The notes: generated by a model from the sequence alone, not told the origin. A DNA stretch of 64,000 nucleotides from Erpobdella octoculata (GCA_963978895.1 OZ022247.1:23162658-23226657); one strand, 5' to 3'; shown: positions 45,421 to 58,985, counted from the stretch's first letter. A program made the numbers and translations.

Positions 45421-48274
45421 ATGATAACGAAACTTTTCATCCTTGTCCTGTTCGGTGAGTTAGTTCCACCTTTCCACGAAGTGTTTGGAAAGATAGATTT
45501 TCGAATTCGCGTTTAAGTGCCTATATAAATTTTCGCCATTGTATGAACAATAGTCTCACATTGTATAAACTCATCTAGATACAATTTCATTCATTATTAC
45601 TTAAATTCCAAAAAAATCTGCATTTAAGTTATAAAAAAAAATATATATATAAAACGTTTATATTAAATTTAAAAATTGTTATGCACAATTGTTATGTAGG
45701 TAATAATGCAAAACTTTATTAAACTTTTTTTTAATGTTTGTATTTAAGTGAAACGGTTAAACAGTTTTATTAAAATTTTATCATACCATCAATGCAGAAC
45801 TCAAACTGGAATAAAGTTTTATTTTATAATAGCCACCGGCATGGGTCGATCATATAGCTAGTCGAAACCGAAATTTTCGTTAAGTAATCCAACATAAGAA
45901 AGTGACAGCACATTGTAATAATTCGACACTGATTATTATTCATTGCCATCCAACTAAAATACTTTTTTTTATCAACATTTCAGGATCAACCGTTTTAGGG
46001 TTCTTGTCGGGTAAGATTAAATAAAGAAAACTTGTTTTAATATCAAGAATAAAATACAATTTTTAAAAAGTTATTTTCTAAAGTGAAGTTTTTATTAAAA
46101 ATGTATCCATTGATTTATTTTAATTATTTATATCTCATTTTTTGCTTTATGAATTATTTATAGACGATTATTTTGTTGGAGGCGACGATGATGAATCTTC
46201 AACAACACCAAAGTCCAGTTATCCAAAAACTAATTATCCAAAAACTGATTATCCTAAAACTGATTATCCTAAAACTGATTATCCGAAAACCAATTATTTA
46301 ACAACCAAATATCCAAAACCACCTTCATATCCTAAAGATGAATCTGATCCACGGCCAGTATACCCAGCAAAAGGACACAAGCCAGATTATTTAAACCAAA
46401 ACCATAAAACTGACTATCCAAAGCCACCTGATTACCAATCAACCGAGTATCCGAATTCTATAAAACATCTCTCGGAGTACAATAAACCTCATCATCCAAA
46501 ACCAACGGAATACCAAAAGCCTCCAGAGTACAAAAAACCTGACTATCCTAAACCACCAGAGTACCCAAAACCTGACTATCCTAAACCACCAGAGCACCCA
46601 AAACCTGACTATCCTCAGCCACCAGAGTACAAAAAACCTGACTATCCTAAGCCACCAGAGTACCCAAAACCTGACTATCCTAAACCACCAGAGTACAAAA
46701 AACCTGACTATCCTAAACCACCAGAGTACCCAAAACCTGACTATCCTAAGCCTCCAGAGTACAAAAAACCTGACTATCCTAAACCACCAGAGTACCCAAA
46801 ACCTGATTATCCTAAACCACCAGAGTACCCAAAACCTGACTATCCTAAGCCACCAGAGTATCAAAAACCTGATTATCCTAAACCACCAGAGTACCAAAAA
46901 CCTGACTATCCTAAGCCACCAGAGTACAAAAAACCCGACTATCCTAAAGCACCTGAATATCCAACTACTGAATATCAAAAGCATACCAAATATCCTCATA
47001 GTACACCACTAAAAGAATACAAAGCCCCCATTTATCCAAAACCTGAATATTCGAAACCCGTTTATTCTAAGCCTGATTATCCAAATCCACCTGATTATGA
47101 TTACAAAACAACACAGTATATAAAGCCACCTCATTATAAAACAACTGAGTACCCAAAGCCACCTGATTACATAACTACTCAGTATAAGCCAACTACTGAT
47201 TACATAACTACTCAGTATAAGCCAACTACTGATTACATAACTACTCAGTATAAGCCAACTACTGATTACAAAACAGCCAAATATCCAATTGCGAAACAAC
47301 CTAACAATACTAAGCCACTTAAGTATAAAAAACCTAACTATCCTAAGCTACCTGAGTACCAAAAACCTGTCTATCCTGAATCACCTGAGTACCCAATCAT
47401 TGAGTATCTAAAGCCTGTAAAACATCCTCACGCAAAACCTCTGAAAGAATACAAAAAACCTTTCTACCAAAAACTTGCATATTTTAGGCCCGAATACTTA
47501 AAACCGGATTATCCCAAACTGGATTATCCTGAGCCACTTGAATACCGACAACCTGACTATCCTGAGGCACCTGAGTATCCAGAACCAAGGTATCCAAAGC
47601 AAAAACCACCAAGAAAATACAAGCCTGCTTATCTGAAAAACAAGTACCCAAAGCTTGACTATCCGCAGCCCGATTATCCAAAAGACAAGCATGATTATCC
47701 AAAAGACAAGCATGATTATCCAAAAGACAAGTCCGATTATCCAAAAGACAAGCCCGATTACTCAAAAAACAAGCCCGATTATCCAAAAGACAAGTCTGAT
47801 TATCCAAATCCACCAGAGTATAAGCCATCAGTTGTATATCTTGATCTGAAATACCCTGATGAAAAATACGATAAGAAATATTCTGAAGAAAAACAAGAGT
47901 ACTATGAAGAAATACCACTTTCACACAGAAAATATGTGGACCAATCGAGTTATGACAATGGTTATCCAGAAAACTATAATCCCCATGAAAGCTATCCAGA
48001 ATATCATGAAGAAGTCCCTGATTACAATGACAAATACCCCGAAGAACATAATTACTACAGTAAAGATAGTGATGATTACGATGATCATCCCTATCATAGT
48101 AAAGAAGAAAACCATGATTACAATCCAGAATATTCCATGGACAGGAGCTATGATTACAATCCAGAATATTCCATGGACAAGAGCTACGATTACGACCAAG
48201 GTTACTCGAAAGACTACGACTATCAGCCTCCTGAATCTTCAGATTCTGATGATTATGCCTACAGATCTGGCTGA
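45421..48274 (+). CDS. Secreted Lys/Pro/Tyr-rich repeat protein 1, 723 aa
   Basis: Three exons: 45421-45454, 45984-46010, 46164-48274. The 2,172 nt give one frame. The signal peptide MITKLFILVLFG plus STVLGFLS is followed by DDYFVGGDDDES. The body is tandem repeats: YPKT units; 11-residue PPEYPKPDYPK units (33 bp, about 46530-46960); three DYITTQYKPTT units; and DYPKDKH/S/P heptads. The C-terminus is acidic and Tyr-rich (YDYNPEYSMD, DDYAYRSG). It is probably an extracellular structural, cuticular or adhesive protein. Tyr in such Pro/Lys settings can be converted to DOPA in known adhesive proteins, but that is inference. It has no folded domain. AATAAA at 48343-48348. Paralogues follow at 51924 and 62174. 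Confidence 0.9.
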
Positions 48275-48744
48275 GAACCAGTTGTGGTTCAGAGTGGAAT
48301 AGAAACTTTACTTTAAATTTTTTAATATTCATTTAAATTGAGAATAAAATATGAACTCAATCTTAATTTTCACATTTGAAATTTGTTTGACATTTTCCTT
48401 TATCACACGAATAGAGTTTTTTTTCTGTTTAATTCTTTAGTTGTAAATGAAAAAAATTCAAATCTTAAAAGTCTTTTATTTTATTTAATAGTTTTTTTAA
48501 GTTCGTAGCATAGAACAAATTAGAAATTAATTGATTTAAATTTTTACTCCTGATAAGATATGAAAAATTTAATTACAGCTTCAAAAATTGTTATTCAAGA
48601 AATATTGGTTGTTAATTCAACATACAAGTCTTCAAATTCTTGTGCATCTAATATTTATAAGACGGTGCTAAATCTGAGAAATATTTTTGTAAAAATGTCA
48701 GTTTTTTCTGTCGTAAGGCTAGAATCCAATTTTTTTACGAACTA
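48275..48744. other. 3' flank of the first Lys/Pro/Tyr-repeat gene
   Basis: Contains the 3' untranslated region with AATAAA at 48343-48348, then AT-rich sequence without a recognisable gene. Confidence 0.5.
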
Positions 48745-49018
48745 GTACTTAAAACAACAAGTAAAAGAAAAACGAGTTTTTCAACACAAACTTTGATTTC
48801 AAATACGCTCATTTAGAAATACAAAAGATGTTCAAATTAAGTTTTTTTTAATTGAATCATGTATTGTCATCGAATATAAAGCTATGCTGAAAGTTTCAGC
48901 TTCCTAGCTAGTCAAAAAGCTGGTTAAATTTTACTTGCAAGATTTGCGTACAGAGAAAGCCACACACACACAAACAGAGATTGTAACCTAAATAAAAGTT
49001 TGTAAAAGTTAATTCCTG
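48745..49018 (-). repeat. Dispersed repeat A, copy 2 (inverted)
   Basis: Reverse-complement copy of the element at 28651-29043, with only a short CA run where copy 1 has (TG)75. Confidence 0.85.
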
Positions 49019-49733
49019 CTACAGCACCGACCAATTAACTCACCAAATTTAAGCTTTTCAAAAACAGCTAATTAGACATAAATCGAACAAATTATTTACA
49101 AAAGCAGTACAGATTATTTAATGTACCATTGAAAAGATTTAATTGAATTGATCACAGCTTTTAGATTTAAAAAAATGTTTAATCAGCATTTGCTGTGAAT
49201 GCATAACTCTAGGATAGAGTTAGAATTCTCATGTCCAGGAAACGTTCCAAGATAACTTTAATCAAGTTTCATAATAAAAACTTGAGAAATATTGTGCTTA
49301 TATCACCCACCTCCACCTTAAAAACTTCGAGTTTTAATGATTTAAAAATCAGTCTGAAAGCTTTCTGGGAGGTCCGGATCCCTGGCCTGGAATACCCTGG
49401 CCAGTTACGCCATGTATTCAGATATTTCATGTGGCTGTCTGTTTAAGACAGGTGCGATATAACAGAAAGTAGTGCCAGCAAAACCGTTCTTTAACTATCG
49501 CCGTTAAAAAGATATTAAAATTTGCTATTCGGCTGTATTTTTGGCCGAAAAACAAAAAAAATCTGCTTATCATAGAAGCAGAGCAGATTAAACTTTGGGT
49601 TCGACACTGTTAGTCAACTACCTATACAGATTTACCAGCCTGGTGTACCTACTGTCCTAGGATCGTTCATTGCCGGTTTTTTAATGGCGGGCTTTATAAA
49701 GTATTTAATTGATACGTTGAAAGAAATGACAGT

Positions 49734-51143
49734 CAGGAACGTAAATTGGGAGGGGGCATTTGCCCCCCTGATTTTCGAAATTATAATATTTACAAACTTT
49801 TATTTAGGTTACAATCTCTGTTTGTCTGTGTGTGTGTGTGTAGTGTGTGTGTGGCTTTCTCTGTACACAAATCTTGCAAGTAAAATTTAACCAGCTTTTT
49901 GACTAGCTAGGAAGCTGAAACTTTCAGCATATCTTTATATTGGATGACAATACATGATTCGATTGAAAAAAAAAAACGTTATTTGAACATCTTTCGTTTA
50001 CATACACACATACACACAAACACATATCGAATGTATTTGAAATCAAAGTTTGTGTTAAAAAACTCGTTTTTTCTTTTACTTGTTTACCTAGAGTTTATTA
50101 TATATATTTTTCTTAAATTTTAACTTTATATATATTTTTTTAAATTTTAAATTTACGTAATCTAGTGATGATTAAATGAGTATTGGAATTCTTCTGGCGT
50201 GTGTAGAAAATTGTCCCCCTCTCTTGATTTCCAAAATTTATATTTTTTTTACCAAGAGGTAATATGGAATCTTTTTTGCGCGCGTAGATAATTTTATATC
50301 TGATCTCGATGCTAGATTTACCAATAAATGCAGAGTAATAGATTGTCTATTAGCGTTGGTCCAAAGTTTAGCGGTTTTCTGTGCCAGAATACAATCTGTG
50401 AACTCGTGGAGCTTTACCCTATTAGTGGTATTGATACAATGTTGATTCTCTCACAGCTGTCAACATCAAAGTTACTATTATTTATTACACAAAAATAAAA
50501 CAAATTTATACCCACACCATTTTAGACATCTTTTTTTTTTTACTAATCTTGTATTTGCTCCTGCAATATGATTAAATCATTTATTCCCCTTATACAAACA
50601 CAGTGGTGGATCCAAAAATTCCTGGTGGAAGATGAACTTCAGAAATTTTTCACATTTTTTTTTAAAAAGCTGATAACCGGTGAGGGTAGTCATAAGTATT
50701 TTTTCATTTTTTTCCAAAAACTTCCACTTTCTCCTCCCAAAAAAGCTACGGTAATTTTCCAAAAACAAGGTATTTTACCCAATATTATACCCAAAAAACT
50801 TCAATTGATACTCTGATGGGGGATGCATCTCCCCACCCGCCCCTGCTTGTACCTAATTATTTCTACAGATGTAAAAGAGTAAAAAGTAATGAGCGTGTGA
50901 GAGCATTCGTTTATCACATCCAAACCGCAGGAGCAATTTAACAACATTTGTCATGCAAGTAGACTTTATTAATGAGAAAATTGTAAAAAATTTAAAAATA
51001 ATCTGTTCTCTATTTGACGTTTCATTGGCAAAAATCTAAGCAGTAAAACCCGGGCAACACCGAGTAACCCTCTCAGTAAGCTATATAATGGCGGGAAAAT
51101 TTTGTCCCCCCCCCCGCTGGAAAATGCTGAATTTACGTCCCTG
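49734..51143. mobile_element. Candidate non-autonomous DNA transposon, about 1.4 kb, with repeat A nested inside
   Basis: The ends CAGGAACGTAAATT and AATTTACGTCCCTG are inverted with one mismatch. GACAG occurs just outside each end, but not as an exact 8-bp target duplication. The interior has no transposase frame and carries repeat A copy 3 (49790-50092). The CAGG-type terminus suggests hAT; this is tentative. Confidence 0.5.
49790..50092 (+). repeat. Dispersed repeat A, copy 3
   Basis: Same order of blocks as copy 1, with a short interrupted TG tract (TGTGTGTGTGTAGTGTGTGT). Confidence 0.85.
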
Positions 51144-51768
51144 GACAGAGTTCAACAATTACAGTTTTATTGATCTTTTGAGCACGCGTGAATACAAACT
51201 TTACGTTTCTTTTAAATATATTTGCACGGAAACATTTCTAGAGGAAAGTTCATACAATTTTTGAGTAATCGAAATATTTGACATTCCGAAAGATCGGACC
51301 CATTCTTCTACTTCTACTTCTAAATTTGTCTTGAGCTTTTTTAGTCTGTCACAGAAAGAGCGCGCACACACACACAAGTATACATCTTAATATCACCAAA
51401 TCATCGATCAGAAATCAGAACTGTCAGGACGAGATTCCCTCTGATAAATTGCTTTCATTCTCGTAGAATTCAATTATTTTTCTTGCTTGAAAGTGAAATT
51501 AAAAACTCCACTACACAATGCATGATCTAATTAATAAAGAAATAAACTCTTACATTTCAGTAACAAGGTTTTGATTGTGTTATCTTGATTTTCAGTACGT
51601 CAAATTTGAAGTTGTTATAAATCTTGAGTCTGAAGATGAAGGTCAATAATTTATCATGTGGAAGTTTTTTTGTTAACGCCCTGAAAAATAAACGTTGTTC
51701 CGTTTTTTAACACAAATTTCAGCACGTTAATCGATTGAAAATGAATAACCCCTTCTCTTTCTCTTTTC

Positions 51769-51776
51769 TATAAATA
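51769..51776 (+). promoter_or_regulatory. TATA box of the second Lys/Pro/Tyr-repeat gene
   Basis: TATAAATA in a promoter homologous to that at 45252. The ATG follows at 51924. Confidence 0.7.
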
Positions 51777-51923
51777 AGACTAAAATCCTAGAAAAAGGCC
51801 ATCCAGTCTGGTTCACTTTACTTCACGATTAAATTGAATTAAGACTTAAATTTATCGGTTTATAGTTTGAAGTTTCTGATTAGAATCTTTTTCAAAAACC
51901 TTGCCTACGACGACGGATCAGCG

Positions 51924-53497
51924 ATGCTTGCCAAACTTTTCATCCTAGTCCTGTTCGGTGAGTTTCATGTTCTGTCGCAGTATTTAGATACTGAAGTCTT
52001 GATTAATAAATTTCAGCCGTTGTATGAACTATCTAGAGACGATGCTTTTGGGAGTTGGATTTGAATTTGAGTTTGAATTTTCAGTTAGTTGGACTGACGT
52101 CTCTAAAATTACCAAAGAAATTAAAATCACGAATTTATAAAATGCGTTTTTAAATATACTAATAAAATAACAGTGTAACAGTCTATGATAACTTTTCAGG
52201 GTATTATATTGTCAAAGTAAAAAAAAAGAACCAGAATTACGTTTGATTTCTAGTAAGCCGCAGTTTTGTGGCTAGTAAAAATACATATTTTTGACAATTT
52301 GGCACAATGGTCAAATTGCCATAAACAGATTTTATTTTTTCATGTCAAATAATAATTAATTTTTTTTCAAATTTCAGGATCCTCCGCCTTTGCGTTTTTC
52401 TCGGGTAAGATTTTAACAAGCCATACAAATTTTGCCTGGAAAATTATTGTAAAGTAAAGTTTATTTAAAGATTAACACAATCTACAAAAACTACTAGCTA
52501 AATTAAATTTATAAACAAATATATTTAAATTGATAAATTCAAAATAAAATAAATGTATAACTTACTGTTTTATTTTTATATTCTATTTGCAGAAGAATAT
52601 TTTGTTAAAGGTGACGATAGCGAATACCCACCGGCACACAAGCTTCCTTATCATCCAAATAAAATTCATCCAAAACCTGACTACCCAAAACCACCAAAAT
52701 ATCCAAAACCTGTCTATCCTAGGCCACCTGAGTACCAAAAACCTGATTATTCTAAACCAGCAGAGTACCAAAAACCTGCCTACCCTGTGCCACCTGTTTA
52801 CATCAGGAGAGCTCCTTATCCCAAGCCTGGGTACCCAAAGCCTGACTACCCCAAGCCTGAATACCCAAAGCCTGACTACCCCAAGCCTGAATACCCAAAG
52901 CCTGACTACCCCAAGCTTGAATACCGAAAGCCTGACTATCCCAAGCCTGAGTACCCAAAGCCTGATTATTTCAAGCCTGAGTACCCAAAATCTGACTATC
53001 CCCAGCCTGAGTACCCAAAGTCTGACTATCCCCAGCCTGCGTATTTCAATTCTGACTATCCCCAGCCTATTTATCCGAATCCACCAGAGTATGAGCCAGC
53101 GATCGGATATCCTGAACCGAAATACCCGGAACCGAAATACCCTGAACCGAAATACCCGGAACCAAAATACCCTGAACCGAAATACCCGGCACCGAAATAC
53201 CCTGAACCGAAATACCCGGAACCGAAATACCCTGAACCGAAATACCCGGAACCGAAATACCCTGATGACACACCCATCAAACGCTCGTATCCAATAAAAT
53301 ACCCCAAGAAAAATGAAGCCTACGACAGCCATCCAAAGTACCCTGAAAATAAAAAACCCGATTACAGTCCAAAATATCCAAAGGACAAAAGCTATGATTA
53401 CGATGATAGTCACTCGAAGGACTACGATCATCAGCCTTCTGAATACTTAACGGTTGAATCCTCAGATTATGACGAATACGCCTACTTATCTGGCTAA
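51924..53497 (+). CDS. Secreted Lys/Pro/Tyr-rich repeat protein 2, 321 aa
   Basis: Exons 51924-51957, 52378-52404, 52593-53497. Sizes and phases of the first two equal those of the 45421 gene (34 bp, 27 bp). Signal MLAKLFILVLFG plus SSAFAFFS, then EEYFVKGDDSEY. Repeats: PPEYQKPDY-like units, 10-residue PKPDYPKPEY units (30 bp) at about 52825-53040, and 5-residue YPEPK units (15 bp) at about 53108-53265. The end YDEYAYLSG matches the paralogue's DDYAYRSG. It is probably extracellular and structural. AATAAA at about 53660. It arose by tandem duplication, after which the repeat bodies diverged while both ends were kept. Confidence 0.9.
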
Positions 53498-53995
53498 AAT
53501 ATTTAATTTAAATTTTCTGATGAATAACATTTATTTAAATTGCAAAAATTTTAACTCAACTTTGAATAACTTCACACATCTTCTTTTTGAAAATTTGTCG
53601 ACATGTTCTTAGACGGCATAAATTGAGTTTTACTTTATAATTCTTCAATTGTTAGTAAAAATAAATAATTTTGTTCTCCTAGAAATGACTTGTGTTTTTC
53701 ATTTTTTGTGTTATCTAATTAAAATCTAAAAATGAAAAACATTCTTTCGACGATTGCTAAAATTGAGTTTCAGTTTTAAAAAAATGGCATTAATATATAT
53801 CCAATAAAATCTTTATTAGTTCAAAAACTGCGGAATTAGTAGTCTGAGCCCTGAGCCTGTACATTTTTTGAAGTTTTGTTATTTGATGCAAATTTACTTT
53901 ATAGAATTTGAAGTCTGGTTACAGTTTCAAATATCTAAAAGCAATAAAAGCCGCGACAGAACTGCAATGAATGATGTTGATCATTTTATCGGTTT

Positions 53996-55151
53996 ACGAC
54001 AAATTCATCGTGGACAATTCATCGTGGGACATTTCATCGTGAGACAATTCATCGTGGACAATTCATCGTGGACAATTCATCGTGGAGCATTTCATCGTGA
54101 GACAATTCATTGTGAAGACAATTGATCGTGAGACAATTCATCGTGGAAACCATTGATATATACTAGTATATATCAATCTATATAAATTTGCATAATACAA
54201 TTTTCCTTTAAACCGCTGAATGCATAGATATTGGTTGAATCTTTTAGTGTTTTTGGAAATAAATACAATGAAAAATTTTGCAAATGAATTAAAAGAATTT
54301 CTTGGATACTTTTGCACTTATACATTTGTGTTACTAATATAATTATTTATTTATTAAATGTAGATTTTCTTTAGCGTTATCTTTGTAACTTTAAACTAAT
54401 GAGAACACTTGCTGTAGAGAAGAATGAGTTTTGTTCTGAAATCGTGAATTTGTATACACGTCATAAAAGTGTCCAGTATCATGGCGAAAGGAACACCTGT
54501 GTACAGACTTCTTAATGTGAAACCTTCATATTTAAAAAAAATCCCTAATTGTGGACATGAGTGAATGTAAGTCTAAAAACCATGATTTCTTGTAAAATTA
54601 CAAAGGAGTTATAAATGCTTTAATTTGACACAAAGCCTTTGATTCGCATTATCGATTCTTAGTTTAATTAGTTTACAAACGCTTTATACGTTTGTTTGAA
54701 AAAACAACAGCTGAGGCAAGTGAGCATTAACTTGCTCTTATCAGCTTAATGGTTTAATTAGCCTTGTCCATGGTTATCTATGACCTTGCCACAGTGCCCT
54801 CCTTCTCCAAAGAAATGCTACCGTGACGCTGCTCTTCGCATTCAATTCATTCGGATTGTTCAAAATTATAATAATAGGGACAGATTAGCTCACAATTTTT
54901 TATTTTAAATATGTTTTCCGTGTTGAAATTAGTGTTTTTTTCTTATTAATAAACTGTTTAAACGTTTACAAATAACAATAACCTAAACATTTTCAAACAA
55001 AGATGAGAAAATTAGTCGTTATCATTATTATTATTTTAGTTTTGTAGCTTAGAAAATGAAATTAAAAAATTTTTGTTCACGATGAATTCTTCTCACGATG
55101 AAATGTTTCACGATGAATTGTTTACACGATGAATTGTCTCACGATGAATTT
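53996..55151. mobile_element. Foldback-like element with arrayed inverted ends
   Basis: The left end (53996-54150) is about nine tandem ACAATTCATCGTGG-type units. The right end (about 55078-55151) is about five units of the same motif inverted (CACGATGAATTGT). The 0.93-kb interior has no evident coding frame. Inverted ends built of tandem short units are the hallmark of foldback transposons. It shares the GTGGAA(A)CC border motif with the arrays at 21115 and 42486. Confidence 0.6.
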
Positions 55152-55159
55152 GGCGGATA

Positions 55160-55163
<4 letters not shown>

Positions 55164-55235
<72 letters not shown>

Positions 55236-55236
55236 G
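55164..55236. repeat. (AT)n microsatellite
   Basis: A run of TA dinucleotides with one TACATA interruption, immediately beside the foldback-like element's right end. Confidence 0.95.
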
Positions 55237-55927
55237 GAATAAGTATATAGGAGATAAACGTATTATTGCTCTGTACTCCAATATTAAAGTGCCGTTTAAC
55301 AGTTCCCTCGCGCGAATTCAACGGGAAAACACATATGCTAGTTTGTATCTTTTCATTTTATCCTGCTATTACTACTCTATTTTTTTGTTTTCCATCTGAA
55401 GCTTTTTTTTAATAAAAATATTTACAGATGAAAATCCACGCACTGATCATTCTGAAATCTCACGACTAATTTAAAAAGAAAACCGTTTTCAAAGACTTCA
55501 ATTTTTTAAACAAAACCCGAATCTAGAGTAACAGCATTAAAAGTAAAATACTGACGAAATAAAAACTAAAGTAACACAAAAATCAATAAAACAATGTCAA
55601 GGTCATAAACATCTTTAATTATCCATTCATCTTGTTCTATCCTTCTAATTCTTTGCTGAACTTACTGTTGAAGGTCAATGTCAATGAAAATGAAGCACAT
55701 AAGATGAGCAGACCATGCTAATTTTTACATCAAACTTTCAATTTTTACCACAAAAACGTTTTGGTCTATTTTAACCATCAAAATATTTACATTGTCTCAG
55801 GAGCTTAAATAAATCAAACATCTTATTATATCTACCAATATACAAAACGATATGTTACTAATAAGCACCAGTCAGTGCCATCCTGAAATAACAGCCTCTT
55901 ACATCATGGTCCTCCCGAGTTCAAATA

Positions 55928-57662
55928 TCAAATGCAGCAAGTTAACACAAAAATTGAAATCAGTAAAGCATTGCAAGTGGTAACAAATGCATTAATGGTT
56001 ACAGAAGCTGAAATTTCATCTGGAATAACATCAGCATTAACAGTCAGATTGGCCTTCACACTTCCTTTTTCGTTAGTTCCATTGCAGGTGTACGTTCCAA
56101 TGTGTTCGATGGCAATGTTTCTGATTCTATAAATGGCTATGAATTGCTGTTTTTGTTCTGAATTTTTATAATATTTGATGAAGTTGTCAGGAAAGTGAAT
56201 CAGAATAAAAGGTGGTGGATCTCCAACTACTACACACATGATCATCAAAACATTTTTTTCTGTCACCCACGATGTGAAATTTTTTATTCTAATGTGCCAC
56301 AGGGTTTGTTTAATAACTGTAGTTGTACTGGATAGATACGGCACAGATGTAAAGCAATTTTGGTTTAGAAAATCTTCAATTTCAAATATTTTTCCATTAC
56401 TTATACAAGTTGTGGAATTCAGATTACCAAGACGACTCCATTCGATCTCTGTCACATAAGACATGGTTGTGCAATTGCATTTAAAAGGATTATCTGATAA
56501 ATTGATTTTCTGGAGTCCTGGAAGTATGTTGACTAAATTGGGAAATTCCGATAAGTTATTTTGATGAAGGTCTAATATCTCTAAAGTAAGAAATTTATCT
56601 AAATCGATTATTGGATCAACAATTTCGTTATTTGGCAGTTTTAATAATTTCAAGTTGTTCTTTAATTGATTGAAATTACTGAAATTCCATGCATGTCCAT
56701 ACATTCGAGAAATAACAAGTGCTTTAACAGTTATGTTGTCGTTCTCCAAGAAATTGAACGAGTCAATGCTTCCGTTAAATTTCAGATAATCAAAGTTTAA
56801 CTTTTCGTTCGTCTGCAATTGTAATTTGTAATTGTATTACGTTTCATTATATAATAATAATCATATATTAGAATTTATTAGGATATAATCAATAATAAAG
56901 AAAAAAATAGCTATATGTTAATGGAAGAACAGTGATAAACATCTTATAGTTGTCAAAATCAACATTTCTTTAAATGCAATGTAATACAAAGTCAAAATTT
57001 GATTGTATTATAATTTAAAATAATTAATCAATAAAATCACACTTCACCTTCATTTCATGGAAATGGAAAGTCGGCTTCCCATCAGTCAAACTTAGATATT
57101 TAGTTGACGAACCAAGAAAATCAAAAGTTTCCATCTTCAATCCAATTGACCTATTAATATTTATTTTCCCAATCTGACTTCCCTCAAATATTCTCTCTGG
57201 AGATGTTTTAAAAGTTACATTCATAAAATTCAACTGTTTTGCAACAAGACCATTAAAAGCACCTGGTCTGCTTGCACCAATCGTTACTGATTGAAAATAA
57301 ACAAGATCACAAGACGTTCCCTGCAGCATATTCTTGGCCAGAATGTTGATCGTGCTGTCAATTATTCTTAAAAAGTTTATTGTTTTGTTTTTTATTTCAA
57401 CTTCGGATTCTTCTACTGTAATTGTACTTTGATAAATTATAAAAATCTGAAGTTCTGTTTTGTTTATCAGTTCTATGTATTCATTCAGCTTTTTACATTT
57501 ATCTCCACATAGTACGTGAAAACGCGTTATCGATCTCCAATCTACGCTGGGTTGAGGAATCCCGTCATTGGTACATTGTAACCCGTTTCCAAAAATGTTG
57601 CAAGATTCCAACGAGTCACGTAAGACAAAACAGATAATAAAAAGAAATAAAAGATAACGCAT
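55928..57662 (-). CDS. LRR-Ig cell-surface protein, 499 aa
   Basis: Two exons, 57048-57662 and 55928-56812, joined in phase 0. There is a signal peptide (MRYLLFLFIICFVL) and a Cys-containing N-terminal region. A short set of leucine-rich repeats follows (LKLLKLPNNEI, LEILDLHQNNLSEFP, LQKINLSDNPFKCNC). Then come an LRR C-terminal cap (four Cys, ending NQNC), one Ig-like domain (MIMCVVVGDPPP to GTYTCNGTNEKGS) and a hydrophobic C-terminus (ALLISIFVLTCCI) with no cytoplasmic tail, which suggests GPI anchoring. Such proteins are adhesion molecules or co-receptors, often neural or immune; the role here is unknown. There are several N-glycosylation sequons. The leucine-rich region is short and degenerate. 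Confidence 0.85.
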
Positions 57663-57917
57663 CTTTTCTTTAAAAATGCAATCAATCTTTCGAAACTCTT
57701 TTCAAATCAAATTCAACTTCGATCTCGCAACCAACTATATATGGTATATAGTATATTTATATATATAAGTCTATATTCGCAACTTTCAAAACTTCAAACG
57801 AATTGGTAGTGCAATGAAATTTTAAAAAAAGGACGCTAGTGACGTCACGAGGGTGCGTTTTGAGGTCAATAAAACAGTTTAAAATTAAATTTGTAAATTT
57901 GTTATTCTTACACGTAG

Positions 57918-58005
57918 TTATTACAAACTTTTATTTAGGTTACAACTTCTGTGTGTGTGTGTCTTTCTCTGTACGCAAATCTTGCAAGTAAAATTTGACC
58001 ATCTT
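57918..58005 (+). repeat. Dispersed repeat A, 5' fragment
   Basis: Keeps TTACAAACTTTTATTTAGG through TCTTGCAAGTAAAATTTGACC, then diverges. Confidence 0.75.
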
Positions 58006-58125
58006 TATCTTTGGTTAGCAGCCGCCATTATGCTTGATCGTCTCCAATAAATTCCCTAATTCGAATGTTCTTCTTAAGGAAATAGTTTATATTTTTTGTA
58101 AAAATAATTATTACCGTTTATAAAT

Positions 58126-58326
58126 TCAAAAGTTTTTTGTCATTTTGATGACCTGAGTCTCTTCGACTGTTTCGGCTCTCCGGCGTCTGCCGGGTTTTGA
58201 TGGCCGTTCAACATCGGCATTGAGTTTTCTGTCAGCCGTGATAATCAGCCGTGGAGCTTCATTGCAGTTTTTTTCAGCGCTCGTATCTGGTGGTTGAAAG
58301 CCTTCGCCTGCCGGTGTCTTTCTCAT
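58126..58326 (-). CDS. Unrecognised short CpG-rich ORF
   Basis: A 66-codon open frame rich in Arg, Lys and Glu (SKPGRRRRAETVEE) in a locally GC-richer patch. No domain, splice partner or paralogue is visible. It may be an isolated exon, a transposon remnant or chance. Confidence 0.12.
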   Translation of the reverse strand: MRKTPAGEGFQPPDTSAEKNCNEAPRLIITADRKLNADVERPSKPGRRRRAETVEETQVIKMTKNF

Positions 58327-58985
58327 CTGATTGCGCCATGTTTGCAGCTTTTGCCAGGACTTGTGTTCTCATTTTTGACTTTGTGAATGAATGGTTGTTT
58401 TTAGTCAATTGTTTTTTGTATAGTTTTGCTATACTTTTGTTTGAATTGTTTCTGGTTTGAAGTGTTATTTAATTTTTTTGTAGAGTTTTCTTTACTGATT
58501 GATTTGTTGGTTTGTATTTTTTTAATAAGGGCTTTGTTGTGCTTTAATTTGACTTATATTTGATTTCTTGGTATTTCTTTATCCTCCTGATTATTTTTTT
58601 CAAAATGTTTACCATCACCATTGATGCTTTTTTCATAGTGTGTTTTTCTGTTAGGGATTTAACATTTTTTTTGTGGTGTTAGTATGGTATCATGTTAGTG
58701 ATTAAAAAAAGGATTTTTATTGTTGTTAGTTTTAAGGTCATTGGTAGTGCTGCTTTATAGAGGCGATTTAGAAAGCATTTTCATATTATAATTGTTTCTT
58801 TTCTTTAGTTATCTATGCTCTTGTTGAATGTTTGTGAAAAAAAATGTTTTCGGAAAATCCAATACTGAAATGAGCCAAAATTTTATTTCTTTGTTTATAT
58901 TTAGTAACCGGACCCACTCGTGTCTTTTATCTCTACTATGATTTTCTTTTTAATTGCTTTATTTGCATTTAACGACGTATGAACA

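Noticed and set aside
46439..46999. Minus-strand frame rich in Phe, Trp and Arg opposite the Lys/Pro/Tyr gene
   Set aside because: Antisense shadow of a repetitive plus-strand exon that has a promoter, signal peptide, splice sites and paralogues.
45421..53497. Collagen genes
   Set aside because: There is no Gly-X-Y periodicity. The repeats are Tyr/Pro/Lys with almost no glycine.
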